A stretch of DNA of 64,000 nt, from contig NW_006500340.1 in NCBI RefSeq assembly GCF_000471905.2, positions 3,448,734 through 3,512,733 on the forward strand. The letters are read 5' to 3'. The DNA comes from Amborella trichopoda. Its lineage: Eukaryota; Streptophyta; Magnoliopsida; Amborellales; Amborellaceae. Both the position numbers and the translations under genes were made by a program. The notes under the pieces were generated by a model. That model did no database searches. It saw nothing but the letters and a program-made list of their open reading frames with translations, and was not told where the DNA came from. The stretch's first letter is position 1. Each line of letters begins with the position of its first letter. Below, piece after piece: positions 35,646-48,000 of the stretch.

Positions 35646-37600
35646 AGCGCTTGTCTGATGAAAATATATAGTGAAACATGAATTTAGTGGGAGTACGATC
35701 CTTTGTGGACCTAAATAAATAATATTTGTTAATATTGGATTGTGCTTAATATGTTTGGTCAATCTGGTTAGAAAAAACCCAATATATCTAGGCATAGAGA
35801 TAAAATCGATAAGAATTTAGTGTGTTAGCGCTTAATGAAGTTGGAATATGCCCGGATGAGAGCCGAGGGACTGTGTAACCCTTGTGTGTGATGGAAGCCT
35901 TTAGAGACGGAGCTAAAGCCTCATCATTTGTACCATCATACAACATACACATCGATAGTCGTTTTCGAGAAAGCAAATCACCTTTCAGGGTGAAGCGTAT
36001 GCATGTACGAGAGATATCTCATGTGTACCATTGAGCTATAGATTGAATCAAGTAGGGGACTTGAAATCCATATGTTGAGACTACGACCCCTTGCCCATTG
36101 GCTAGACTTTAGTGACCAACTAATAATCTCCTGTATGGACTGTGGGTCATGGGTAACGCTGAGTCAATTTGAGAAAGCATGTATAGTTTGTAGTTCGCGG
36201 TTGGACATGGAGTGCCCTAGCGGATATTTATTCTTATACTATATAGATCATTTTCCCATCAAAGTTTTTTTTTATTTTGTTTATTTTAAAAATATATTGT
36301 TTTTAGAATGGTTATTTGAATTTTTTTTAATCTCTAGATATTTTATTTATCAAAATTAGATTTATAAAAACAGAGATATTGATTTTATGATGATTTAAAA
36401 TTCAATTAATAATTTTATATATTTTTTAAAATATAAAAATAACTTAAATTACATGAAAGGCCCAATAAATCTTTGGGCCACTATTGCATATTTGATGGGC
36501 CCATTATGTGCTTAAATAGGTGGTACACCCCACCTAGAGAAACATTCTATTTTGTGGAGATCAAGTTTTAAGCTTGAGATATAAGTTTGAGTTTGAGCCT
36601 TGAGGAAACTTTGATGATATTTTGGTATGCATGAGAATGATTGTGCACAAAATAAGAAAGAATAATATTATGATATATTAATTTTTTATTTGATTTAATT
36701 GATGAAAAAATGGTTTAAGAAGTAATGGATAATGATCTTACAGCTTCCATTTGATGTTGATGGCCCATCTATGGGATGAAGAGCTTAAATATGTCACCCA
36801 CAAGTCACTTAAAATCAATAATGCATATTCGATCTTACATGAGTGGCAAGCCAAAGAAAATCTTAAGAAACCCTAGTCTTTATCAAACACTATAAAAAGA
36901 TATTGTCGCTACTCAAAATCTCTACACCTTATCTTTCTATCTCTCTCTTAACTTACCAAAAGAGGCACGCCCCACTCTCTCATCTTTGAGATTTATGTCT
37001 CCCACATTGTGAAATAACCTAAGGGGTTTAAGCTATTAAGAGTTGTCATCTCTCTCAAGATCTCTTGTCTTTCTTTGGGCCTTAGACTTGTGGTAGAAAA
37101 GAAAATCATCTATCTCAAACTAAGTTGCTAAGGGGATTCACCTAGGGCTTGAGTTTTGTCATCAAAGGGATTCATGTTCCATTAGTGTAGCTTGTCCAAA
37201 CTTACTTTCCCTGTTTTAATTGAAGGTTGACCATTAGATCCACCGTCATCGAGCGGTGGTGAATCGATGTGGCGTGTAAGAAGTATGGTAAAGGTAATCT
37301 CCGACACCCTCTTTTGTTTCTTCCATATTATATTTATTATATCTTTTATTTCCAAGCATAGGTTTCGTCTTTTCTTTTGTTAATGAAAATAGTGGTTTTT
37401 AATGGCTTCAAGTTCTTGAAATCCTATGGTATTCTTTTATTTTTATTTTCTTTGAAGTTGTTATATTGTAAAAAAACGTATTGTTAGTGATCTAGATCGT
37501 GAAGAGAAAAAAAAAGAATTGAAAAAGAAAGAAAAAATTATTATATACTATGGTTAGATCACATGTGTCTTTCTTTCAGTCATCTCATGTCGATTCTATC
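35646..37600. other. Unclassified repeat-like DNA, no gene
   Basis: No coding structure. The portion 36880-37320, with 'actataaaaagatattgtcgc', CT-rich leader-like text, and 'ccaccgtcatcgagcggtgg', resembles the U3-R-U5 style of a solo LTR. I cannot find matching ends or a 5-bp TSD, so I leave it unclassified. Confidence 0.3.
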
Positions 37601-37609
37601 AGTATATAG

Positions 37610-38050
37610 GAAATAATTCAGGTCTGAAAGAGAATCGATGTTTTACTATAGTAAAATGGCATTTTGTTATAGTAAAAACGTCGTTTTGCTACAATAAAAA
37701 CACCTATTTATTGATCGAAAGTGGTTTTTGGCCAGTTTTCGAATCGGATTGATCTGAAATTTGAAGCGTGTGTACATAAAAAATTAGTGAACCTTCTAAA
37801 AATATATAAAAAAATATTTTACATGAAAAAATTGACCAAAATACCCTTGTAAAGTTTCGAGGGTATTTTGGTTATTTTTTTATATTTTTATACGTACGCC
37901 TTGATGAGAAAAATATATACCTAACATTTCAAGTAATTTTAATTTATAGAAAAAAATTAAAATTCAAATACGAAAAGAAGTCCTGACCGCCAAATCGACC
38001 CAGATTCAATCTGGGCCATTGGCTTTTACTGTAGCAGTCAGCTAGTAGGC
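37610..38050. mobile_element. MITE-like element with 'actgtagca / actatagta' ends
   Basis: Left part 'gttttactatagtaaaat' and 'cgtttttgctacaataaaaac'-like words face 'ggcttttactgtagcagtc' at the right. The centre has 'aaaatacccttgtaaag' facing 'gagggtattttggttat'. A right-half relative is present at 27436-27660. Limits approximate. Confidence 0.45.
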
Positions 38051-38149
38051 GTACAAAATGACTCGAATCTTCTGGCAAATTAGGTTGCCGATCTTTTGGC
38101 AAAAAAATGGGTTTTCTTTTCGGTGACTAGAATCTTCAATAATGTAAAA

Positions 38150-38522
38150 GGTGCGGTTTGCATAAAGCCGAGGCTCTAAACAATCAAAATAAAACGCACC
38201 TTCAAAGAGTGTCGAGAAATGTGGTTTCAGCACTGGAAATCTATACGATAGCCTTATAATATATTTTCACCTTTAATTATAAAATTTAAAGCTTAAAAAA
38301 GAGTGTAGATCGAGCATATCTATGAAACCTTGAAAATTGAGAGTCCAAAAATACGTTACAAGATGTATTATTTTCAAAACTTAAAATCTATTTTTTTTTT
38401 CTCATTTCCATGCATCTTAATGCCGAGATGATCAATTTCAAGATATTTGGGCATCAAAACAACCACTTTTAGTTAAATTTTTGAGGGAAGCTCTAATTTG
38501 ATTCTATATAAATTTTTTCCTA
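38150..38522 (-). mobile_element. Family A MITE with a deleted AT-end inverted repeat
   Basis: Starts GGTGCGGTTTGCATAAAGCC and ends TATATAAATTTTTTCC. The right subterminal block normally reading 'tgtttagagcctcggct' is missing between 'gctctaatttgatt' and 'ctatata'. AATGTAAA flanks both sides (38141-38148 and 38523-38530). Confidence 0.8.
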
Positions 38523-38710
38523 AATGTAAATGACTCTATGTATTCCCTCCATTGATGAATAAAAGTTTGTGAATATTTGTTATAAAAAAAAGACATTACT
38601 TATTCAAGTGGAAAGAGAAAATGGGGTACATAGGGCACGTGTTGGAGGCTATCGTTTTCCAACTTGTTAAAATATCTCAAATCATTGTATATAATTTTAC
38701 CAAGCAACCC

Positions 38711-38713
<3 letters not shown>

Positions 38714-38749
<36 letters not shown>
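38714..38749. repeat. (CT)n microsatellite
   Basis: Uninterrupted CT dinucleotide tract. The flanks are not coding. Confidence 0.95.
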
Positions 38750-38750
<1 letters not shown>

Positions 38751-38924
38751 ATACGTATGCAGTCCTTTCTTGTCGCCCTCGTATGTTTGATTTTGTTGTG
38801 GACCCTTTTCTTGGTATGGAATAGTTAAGGAATGGGACTGATGTTTGAAATGTTCAAAGTTGGGGTGGCCCAGTCATCCCTTCAAGAAACCTATAGATAT
38901 TGAGTTTTCATTTTTCTAAATATG

Positions 38925-39310
38925 AAGTTTCTATAAGGCTTAGATTATGTGGAAACAAAATAAAGCCCCATCTCTTCATATGGTTCTAACATCAATTTTC
39001 AACACTCACAATAAAATTTGAAACTAAAAAAATAGTGCAGATCTTGTCGCACTAACAACACTTATTTTTAAAGTGAAATACATGGTCTAGATAATAAGTT
39101 ACAATATATATTATTTTTAAAGTGAAATACATGGTCTAGATAATAAGTTACAATATATATTATTTCTAAAGCTTAAAATCCAGAATTTTTTTTCACAACT
39201 ATAGTATTCAATCCGAGATGATCGATATAAAAGTTTTCCGATACTTGAGTTGCAATTTCCGATAAATTATAAGGCGAGGATTTACTTGGATCCCTATTAA
39301 ACCCTTTTTC
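38925..39310. repeat. Family A relative with an internal 49-bp tandem duplication
   Basis: Ends 'gtttctataaggcttag' and 'ggatccctattaaaccc' with family A type interior. The unit starting AAAGTGAAATACATGGTCTA occurs at about 39070 and again at 39119, period 49. Closest to 10812-11150, which carries a single unit. Confidence 0.65.
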
Positions 39311-39479
39311 CTTGTTAATATGTAACTTATCCTATATATATATATATACTGTCACTCTCTTAAGGTGCTTGTGTCGTGACGCCAGTGATAAGCGTGGTCC
39401 AAAGCAAGCAAGCCTGGGATACTCTCTTCCAAACCGGTGACTTTTTTAGATATGAGCGCACATTATTTTTTTTAATCCA

Positions 39480-41075
39480 ATATGAGTACATGTTATGCTC
39501 CCGTTAGAGCATATTGTGCATGTAATAAAAACTTATTTGGGAGGATTTTTTCATTCCAACATTTTTGGGAACCACCTAAGAATCACTATATGATTATTTT
39601 AAAAAAAAAAAATTATTTTTTATTTTTTATGCTTAGATCTCTCCTTTCAAAAATTGGCCGGTCTCTATTTAATTTTGAGACATTATTTTTTTTAATATAT
39701 AGAGTGTTCCATTCAAAAAGTTCTTTTCTTATGAGGTTAAACCAGTGTTCAAAGCCACGAATCGGGGACGAGACTTTGCCCAGGCTTGGGCTGAGTCCGA
39801 GCTACTTGGCTCGAGTCAAGTTGGGTCTTGGCCTGGCAAAAAAAATCCTAAAAAATAGGTAGAATATGTTTAAAGTAAAATTAAATCAAACATACCTAAA
39901 TAAGGTTAAAACAGTAATGAAAAAATGATTTTTGAAAAAAAAAACAATTTGTAATAGGGGCTTTTTAAAAATAATCCAAAAAAAAAAGGAAAAATGTAAA
40001 AATAAGTATTCATGATAAAAATATTTTCCAATCCTTACCAAAATTATACAAAACATAAAAGAAATAAATAAAAAGTAATGATTGTGCGAGACCCTTCCAC
40101 ATCCATTGTATAGGACATCAAATGATCATCATTAAATTTAGCACAATCTCTAGAAAAGTTATGACATAGTGTGATTTGACTTTTCTAAAGATATGTGTCA
40201 AATTTAATGGTGATCCTTTAAGGTCCTACACATATGGGTATGAGAGGGTCTCGCAAGGTCATTTCTAATAAAAATAAATATTACAAATAAATTATTATTT
40301 TTAGACTTTTTATAAGTTTTATATATTTTTTTTAAATCCCCTAGTTGCCCATCCAACTCGAGGATACTTCGCCTCGTTAGAGTGGCAAAGTTACTCGAGC
40401 AAGTCTGAATTGGCTTGCCCAAGTTTTTTTTTATTGTTGGGATAAACTCTTGGTTGAAGGCACTGTTGGAATAATCGGACGATCTAATAGCGAATCACCC
40501 GATTAGATCGGAACTGACCACTAGCCGGTTCCAGTTTTGGGTGTTTTGGTGATCGACCAGTATTTAAAAAAAATAAAAAATATATATATAAATTTCTCCA
40601 AAATAATGAATTAGGTTTGTAATGCATTTTATAATATTCTTTATGTTACGGTAAAGATTAAAAATTATTTTGGTCATTAATACTCACTTTTATATTTTTT
40701 TCAAAAAAATTTAAAAATGCCCCTAGTCACAAATCGATCGGTTAAAATCTATTTTTTTTCATTAATTTTCAACTTCATTTGAATGAATTTTGTTTTAATT
40801 ATTTTTTATATGCTTTCATATTTTATTTATTTATTTATTTCAACATTTTTTTTACCGCCCGAGACTTATCCGATTAGAATGGTTGAATCGACCAATTTAC
40901 CGGTTAAGCCGGTTAAACCGCTTCCGGGCCCACGTCCCATGTCAAGTTAACCGTTCCGGCTAAAACTTTAAGGCATTACATCCCCAAAATTTGGGGTCCA
41001 AAAAGTACTATAAGCTTTACCTAGGGGAGTAAACGGATGGTATACTCCCATGAGAGAATATCTTTTGGCTTTAAA
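39480..41075. mobile_element. Composite: family E MITE split by two hAT-like MITEs
   Basis: The outer left part ('gagtacatgttatgctcccg', 39480-39740) and outer right part ('gtaaacggatggtatactccc', about 40965-41075) correspond to the two halves of the single element at 61028-61390. Between them are two other elements: about 39755-40440 ('cagtgttcaaagccacg', 'gagctacttggctcgag') and about 40448-40960 ('cactgttggaataatcgg', 'ccggttaagccggttaaacc'). All are non-coding. Boundaries are approximate. Confidence 0.5.
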
Positions 41076-41329
41076 TATATGGCAGTTGTTTTTGTTTTTT
41101 TGGGTAACTGGCAATTAATTGGATTTGATTTTATGGTAAGGCAACTTATACTAGGGCGTACAATTTATACCAGGTACTTACCTTAAACAATCAGAAACCA
41201 ACATATCTGGGCTTAATGTCCAAAAAAGCCCAAATTTTTTAGTTATTGATCTCTTCAACATGTCCTTCAATCGGACAATTCCAAATATATATTTGTTAGA
41301 GGCCTTTAAAATAAGTACTTAAAACCAGT

Positions 41330-41757
41330 GCAGGAAAACTAGGAACGGCACCCAACCTGGGTCGGGCAGGTCCTGACCAGGCCAAAAAATTGTTAAAAAA
41401 TAGAAAATACAAAAAATCTCTTAAAAGTATGACAATTATGTTTAAATTTATAGTTCAACATGAGGTTAAAATGTAGTGAAAAAATATGTTTTAAAAAATC
41501 AATATGTGACCGGGGGCATTTTAAAAATAATTCAAAAAAGAAGAGAAAATGTAAAAATAAGTATTTATACTCAAAACACTTTCCAATCTTTGTCAAAATG
41601 TTAAAAATCATAAAAAAAAGGTTACAAATCAATTTCTTAGTTTCGAATTTTTAATAATTATTTTTGAATTTTTCTGAAACCACTCGCTTTACCACCAAAA
41701 TTGACTAATGGGCTAGATAACTTGGCTGGATCCGGTTCTACCGGGGCAGTTTTGCAT
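41330..41757. mobile_element. hAT-like MITE
   Basis: Left end 'ccagtgcaggaaaactagg' with 'gggtcgggcaggtcctgacc', AT-rich core resembling the 39.8-40.4 kb element ('taaaaataattcaaaaaa', 'ctttccaatctttgtcaaaa'), right end 'cttggctggatccggttc' and 'gcagttttgcatatagtgct'. Non-coding. Confidence 0.5.
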
Positions 41758-42130
41758 ATAGTGCTTAAAACATATTTCATAAAAAAAAGGGAAAATGAAA
41801 AAAAATAAAAAAAGTCGAAATAAAAACCACAGCGTGATGACTAACATATGGGGATGCTACCATCACAACCCCAGCCCCTTTTCAGATTTGAGGTTCGGAG
41901 CTTTAAAGTGACGACCTCACCAAAAAAATCGTTTTAATCTGTGACAAAATGACAAGAAATGGTTCAAACTGGGGGAGATTGGATTTATTTTTTATTTTGA
42001 AAAAAAAAAGACAAAAAAAAAAGAGAATCTTCCCTATATCAGGGGGTACTTGGACCCATCTGCTGATTTGAAACCGGCTCGGGCACTTTGGAGCTGGTTC
42101 AGTCGATTTGGCGATTTTTAAAACACTGCA
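41758..42130. repeat. Repeat fragment between MITE and WEB gene
   Basis: The right half carries 'gaaaccggctcgggcac' and 'tggcgatttttaaaacactg', the style of hAT-like MITE ends. The left limit is unclear. No gene. Confidence 0.35.
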
Positions 42131-42437
42131 ATGCATGCAATGCATGGAAACTGACGGAGAAAGAGTATAATCCACCTAGCCAAAGACACGTATGACGATA
42201 ACTCCTCTCATTAGATACACTTTCAATCAAAGGACCCAAGATTTTCACTCCATCACCTCTGCACCTCTTCTTGTTGCAGCACCATAACTGCAAATATACA
42301 CAACCCCAAATCTCCAAACTCCAAAAATACAACATAAAAGAGAGAAAATAGAGAAAAAGGGAAAAAACGAAGAACAAAATACATGGATAAAGAACAGATA
42401 TAATCATTCGAGCTTACAAACGCAAAAACACACCAAA

Positions 42438-44320
42438 TCACCCTGCTTTCTCACCAGGAAGATAAGAAGGCGAACCCCCCTCCACTGGATTCTTCTTCCT
42501 ATAAAATATCCCACTCAAACTAGGTAACATAGCCTTCTTCTTCTTCAAGCCCGAAGCCGACCTCTCCATTTTCCGATCATTTTCCCACTTTTCTGGCCAT
42601 TGGGTCCTCTCCCCACCAGCTGGAATCCGACTTTCAGTCACTGGTACTCGAGGAATAGTCACCGGAATTTGAGTTTGGGGTGCTGGAAACTGACCCACAT
42701 TCGCCGGTATTTGGGGTTTAGTGGCCGAAATTTGAGCAGCTTCAGCCTCCCTCCTCCTTTTGAGCTCTCCCTCAACCGCTCTCCTTGCTGCCTCAGCCAT
42801 TTCAGCTCTCTTTGTCGCCTCTTTGATGGCAGCCCCAACTTCTTCAATTTCTTTTCGCACTCCTTCGAGCCTCTTCAAAGCCTCCTTCTCACTTGCCTTA
42901 ACAGCCTCCACTTGAGCCTCGGCGGCTGCCACCTTCATATCAGCGAGCCTCTCAGCCTCCTCTGTCTTGTGCCCTAAAGATTCAAACTCCTCTTTTGAAA
43001 GCCTAATCTCAGCTCCCATGGCCTCAGATGTTGAGGCTCGAGAGGCCGAAGCCCTCTCAGAAAAAGCACTGATTTCTTCGTGGGCAGCAGCCTCAGCCCT
43101 TTTGGCTTCTTCTGCATCTACTAGGGCCTGTTGTAATTGGGCTTCTTTCTCGATTAGGGCAAGTTTACTGGCATCAGCCTCATTGCGCAAGTTCTCGGCA
43201 CTAAGCCTTGAGGCCTCGGCCTCTGCCCGAGCCTCTTGGGTCTCAAGCTCCAGCTGCTTAAGGGCTGAGTCAAGCTCATCGCACCCACCCTTAGCCCTAG
43301 CCTCGCGCTCGGTCCATGCATTAAGCTCAGCCTTGGCCCTTTGAAGTTCCTCGTTAAGCCTAGCAGCGATCAATTCGAGTTCATTTTCTCTCTCTACAAG
43401 TTCCTTATGCTCTTTCTTTGTCCTCTCGAGCTCATGCTTCAAAGCTTCCACTGCAACTTCCATGGATTTCTCTTCATCAGCCACCTTTTGAAGTGTCTCT
43501 TTGGCCCCATCAAGCTCTGTTGTCACAAATCTCAGAGAATCCATTTCAGATGCCTTTGAAGCCTTTATCTCCTCATGTATTTTCTCGATTTCAGCATTCA
43601 TGGCTGCTAGCTCGGCTGGATAATCATTTCCAGCGGGTTTTTCGCCAGAAGTTTTGTGTACATCGTCGATTTTCCGGCGAATCCCCTCTAATGCAAGCCT
43701 GGAAATTTCTGCACCTTCATCTTTAACGGCAATGAGATCATCGTGCTCCTTCCGAGCCTGCTCAGAGGCTTGCTTCACGTGCATCAATGACTCACTAGCA
43801 TTGTTTATCTCTCTAGAAAGCTCACTTGCTCTAATGCTATTAATCTCGGAAGTGCGAAGAGCATCAGAAGCTTGTAGAAGAGCTGCTTGCTTTGCATCAG
43901 AGGAGGCAGCTATTTCCTGACGCATGAGCCTTAGGTCTTGCTTAGCTGAATCAAGCTCGGCCATGACTATTGTGTATTGCTCTCGAGCTTGGCTAAGCTC
44001 AAGCTGCCATGAAGCGTTTGGGCTAGTGGGTGTTCTTGGGGTGGAGGGTTCAGAGCGCTCAGCTTGTGTGATTGCTGCCTCTGCTGCTTTGAGGGCTGAT
44101 TCTTTTGAAGAGTTTATGGATTTGAGCTGTTGGGTTAAGTCATCGATGGTTCTTTTGGCCTTTTCAAGCTCAGTTAGGGCTTGGGCTTTGACGGTTTCGG
44201 CATTTCTTAGGTGGTCCTTAAGCCGGTTTAGCTCCTTCTGGGCCATGTGGAGCTGGGTTTCCTTTGCCATGATGTTCTGTTCAATTTTTGAGAGGGAGAT
44301 CAGGGTTAGAGGGAAAATCA

Positions 44321-44388
<68 letters not shown>

Positions 44389-44647
44389 CTCTCACTACTC
44401 TACTACTACTACTACGTACACTACTACGTACGTACGTACGTACTAGTACGTACTACGTAGTACGTACTACTACGTACGTACTANNNNNNNNNNNNNNNNN
44501 NNNAACGTACCGGTTACGGTTACGTCCGTTCCTTCGGGTCCGTACGTAGTTGGTAGGTCGTGGTTTCCGGTTTTCGTTCCGTACTGTATAGTTCGTTGTT
44601 CGTAATTTTAGTTAGTAGGAGGAGTACAGGTAGGTAGGAAAGTACAA

Positions 44648-44697
<50 letters not shown>

Positions 44698-45053
44698 CAT
44701 GCACACAGATGCACCTCAGATGCCAACATATGCAAGCATAGGATTTTGAATGCATCAACATGCACATATACGCGAGAGAGAGAGAACCCCCACCCAAAAA
44801 CTAATGATGCCTTCATCATTTGATAAAAAGACCACATTTATTTTCCTAAAACTTCCCCTGGATTCACAGAATTTGTGGGTACCTCAAAGCCTGGGGGCTT
44901 CTGCCTCTTCTGAGCTGGTTTTTCAGCAGAGAAGGCTCCTTCACCAAATAAGGAGACAGCAGCTTTGACAGACTCAAAAGGTGCTCTTGTGTCAATCTCT
45001 CCCACCTCAGCTTTAGGAGAGTCTGTCGCATTTTGATGAGCTTTGACACCCAT
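42438..45053 (-). CDS. WEB family (DUF827) coiled-coil protein, 679 aa
   Basis: Two coding exons on the minus strand: 44853-45053 (67 codons) and 42438-44276 (613 codons with stop). The first begins MGVKAHQNATDSPKAEVGEI and includes the family hallmark DTRAPFESVKAAVSLFGE. The second continues NIMAKETQLHMAQKELNRL, runs as a nearly unbroken coiled coil rich in A, E, K, L and R (about residues 75-590), and ends with the family C-terminus LSGIFYRKKN, EGGSPSYLPGEK. Length is close to the remembered ~650 aa of Arabidopsis At5g55860-type proteins. WEB/PMI-related proteins act in cytoplasmic coiled-coil complexes; WEB1 itself affects light-driven chloroplast movement, while At5g55860-like members are linked to touch signalling. 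Which role applies here is not shown by sequence. The donor is a weak GAA|GTTTTA, chosen because it keeps frame and family spacing. The intron holds CT repeats, a 20-N gap and an apparent sequencing artefact. Confidence 0.93.
44322..44385. repeat. (CT)n microsatellite in WEB intron, left
   Basis: Long uninterrupted CT tract between the coding acceptor of exon 2 and the artefact block. A second CT tract is at 44650-44694. Confidence 0.95.
44386..44648. other. Probable 454 flow-order artefact around a 20-N gap
   Basis: Bases here follow the repeated order T-A-C-G almost without exception, as runs such as TACGTACGTACGTACTAG before the gap and TTACGGTTACGTCCGTTCC after it. That is the nucleotide flow order of 454 pyrosequencing. 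The N run 44484-44503 is exactly 20 bases, the usual minimum spacer of the 454 assembler as I recall it. The true intron sequence is probably just CT repeat. Open frames across it (for example 44520-44837 minus) are not genes. Confidence 0.8.
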
Positions 45054-45093
45054 GCTGGTTTCCCTTGTGAGGAGATCCTAACCCAAATATCCG
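45054..45093 (-). other. 5'UTR part of WEB exon with upstream splice acceptor
   Basis: On the minus strand 'tgacatttacag' ends at 45094 and is followed by 40 bases of leader before the ATG at 45053. A clean acceptor so close to the start suggests that the leader is spliced. Confidence 0.5.
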
Positions 45094-48000
45094 CTGTAAA
45101 TGTCATGGACTGATTATGAGGGTCATGAATTCTCAATTTGACATAAACAATGAGATGCAAACTACGTATGGGGAAGCATGCCATTATCCAATGGACTTGC
45201 CAAACCCTAGTACTATTAGAGATATCATTATCCAACAAAATGATGGGTGATGACAGAGGGTGAGACCCATCAATTGGGTATGTCCTGTTCAGGGGGTCCC
45301 ATACTCCATCAATGTTTCATCATTTTTTTGATGTTGATGACCGCAAATCCTGAAACTTCATTTTTACGAGTACATGATAATCCATTTGATTTTTCTATCA
45401 CATATAAAAGAGTTGTTACTTAACATTCAAAAACTAATAAAAAGTTAACATTTTCAAAAAAAATAAAACACTAAAAAACTAATAATAAACAAAAAAAATT
45501 ATTACTCATAGATGCGAGGTTGAAAATTCCAAAAGCAAAGCGTTAATTAAATAATGATACACTGAAGCCATATCTCTTCAATAGAAATAAAGCAGCAGCT
45601 TCCAGTCAAAGATACATGAAAGTTATCATAGTTATTTTCATAATTAGGTTACCATGTCGTACTTCGTCACTTCATCCAAATAAATGCGTGTAATAAACAG
45701 ATTTCAATCATATGTAAATGCTCAATCTATACATTCCATTTCCCCTTGTAAAGTGTATACAACCCAAGTAGGGGTGTTTCAGTATTTTGAATGCATGTAT
45801 TTTATGGGAAATTATACCTCACTTTTAGTTATTAAATAATGAGAATCACAAATAAGGTATGCCATAACAATAGAGTGGATGGACGTGCAAGGTCCAGTTT
45901 TTGGACAAAATTTCCCAAAGGTGAAATGGGCAATTCCTTTCAATCGAACTAAAACCCTGGACGGCTTAGTCGATTCAGTAATTTGCAGTCCAATTTCTAT
46001 TATTTGTCAACTGTTACGACTAAGATTTTTAAAGAAACCTGCAATCCTTCAAGCACTTCCATTCATGTAACGAACTAGCAACATTCCCAAGCACACCCAG
46101 TGTTTCATCACCTCGCTTACCACACCAAATTGCACCATATAACCATAAAAATAATGAGAATGCTAATTTCAACTATTTTCTATGCTTTCAAATTCACTTC
46201 TACTAAAATTGGACAATGAAGCATTGAAGGAGCAAATAACATAGTAAACGCAAGGCCTGCACAAAGCTTGGCCTAACGGCACCTAAAAGTAATAAAAAAA
46301 AAACCTTAACTACACAAATTGATTCTTAAAAGGTTTAAAACTTTAAATACAGTGAGATTTTATTAAATATAAAACACCTCAATGCAATAGAGAAGAGTCA
46401 CAACATATAAAACCCACCAACTTGAGGAAATAACAAGGCACTAGACATGCAATCTATCCCAATGGCATGCGGCAACAAGCACATAATCCTTCTATAATAC
46501 CTCCAAGAAAAAACTTCAAATGTACCATATTTCCCATCAGGGTCTAGACTCCACAATATGGATCCCATGAAGTGTTAATAGCACCCTCTTTAGGGCACAT
46601 CTCGAATCGAATGCTTAGAGAACCTCTACAGCCAACTGAGACAGTTCCTCGACAACACATACCAGTCCATTAATTTTCTTGGAAGAAATACCAGCCCATT
46701 AACCATAAATCATATTATCATATCAATAAAAGACAAATTTTGATATGTTGTTTCACTTACCCCTATCTAGTGACAGCAGAAATATTCCAGGACTTCTATC
46801 TCATGAACAAGCCAAAATGCCTTTTATCTGCATTTAATATCCCTTGGACCATGCTGTGCTTTCAAAGAAGAGGTGATCAACTACCTTTGCTAGGGAGAAA
46901 AGTCACATGAAACAGGGACACTATTAAAAAATATACAAATTGAAGAACAATAAAATAGTAGTAAATGACTAAATATAAACTAATGACTACTAGAAAAAAA
47001 TAGTAATAAAGACATTATCTAGCCACCCAGCCACAAAAAAGAAAGCGCACCACTATTTATTACAGGAGCTGCAATAGTTCCTAATTTATCCAGTTTTGCT
47101 CCCTAGTCTTCCAGCCAACAAACCATAGGCCAAAAATGGTTAATATCTATGAATGTTTTAATTCCAACTGTCATGATTGCAATATTTCTTTGTACACCCT
47201 CTTAGCTAACATATACCCTTCTAGCAATATTGTTTGGGCTATAATCATGGCCCTCAAAACTCTAGTGCTCCTTAGCTACTATGTCTCCATATCGTGATCA
47301 CTTGAGGGCTATTGTCCCTAACAAGACAGACTGACAAGCATATGATCAGAATGGACAGAGGGGATAATAAGGAAATAACTATTTCATCTTTTTCATTCTT
47401 CTCTCACATATGCAGTGTTACCTTGACAATCCATATATAGGCTGTTGTCACGTGTCGACACTTTGAGACACAAGCTCGACACATGATCTCATCTGTCGGC
47501 TGCCATCATCAATGTCAATACTTTAAATTCAACTGCCCTACAATTTTTCGCATATAATATTGGATCTCCAAATGGCATCACTTACTTTTTGCTTTGGCAA
47601 GTCCATGCTTTAACTCCCATGACTTGCAATACTCTCTCTCTCTCTCTCCTATTCTCTAGCAATAAAAAGGTAACCCCCTCTCTCTCTGTACTATTCTCTA
47701 GCAATTAAAAGGTAACCACTGCTAACACTGGGAATGGAACCCCACTCAACCTATACCACACCTTCACATGCTATGACATCACCATTACTTGTTGAATGGT
47801 AAGAAAGGGATAACTAAATTATATATGCTTAATGTAATTTTCATTAGTTGTAAAAAAATATGTTTGCAATGGGGTTCAAACTCTCAACGCCTTGCATTAA
47901 AAACAATCTACCACCTCTCCAAACGCTTAATTAATATTATAAAATGGAAATTATATAAGGGAAAAGTTTATATAAGGTTGAGGTCGTAAACAATCAGGCA

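Noticed and set aside
42600..44460. Plus-strand frames of 72-178 aa over the WEB gene
   Set aside because: Antisense shadows of the minus-strand coiled-coil coding sequence.
44520..44837. Minus-strand 105-aa frame
   Set aside because: Built from the flow-order artefact and a CT repeat inside the WEB intron.
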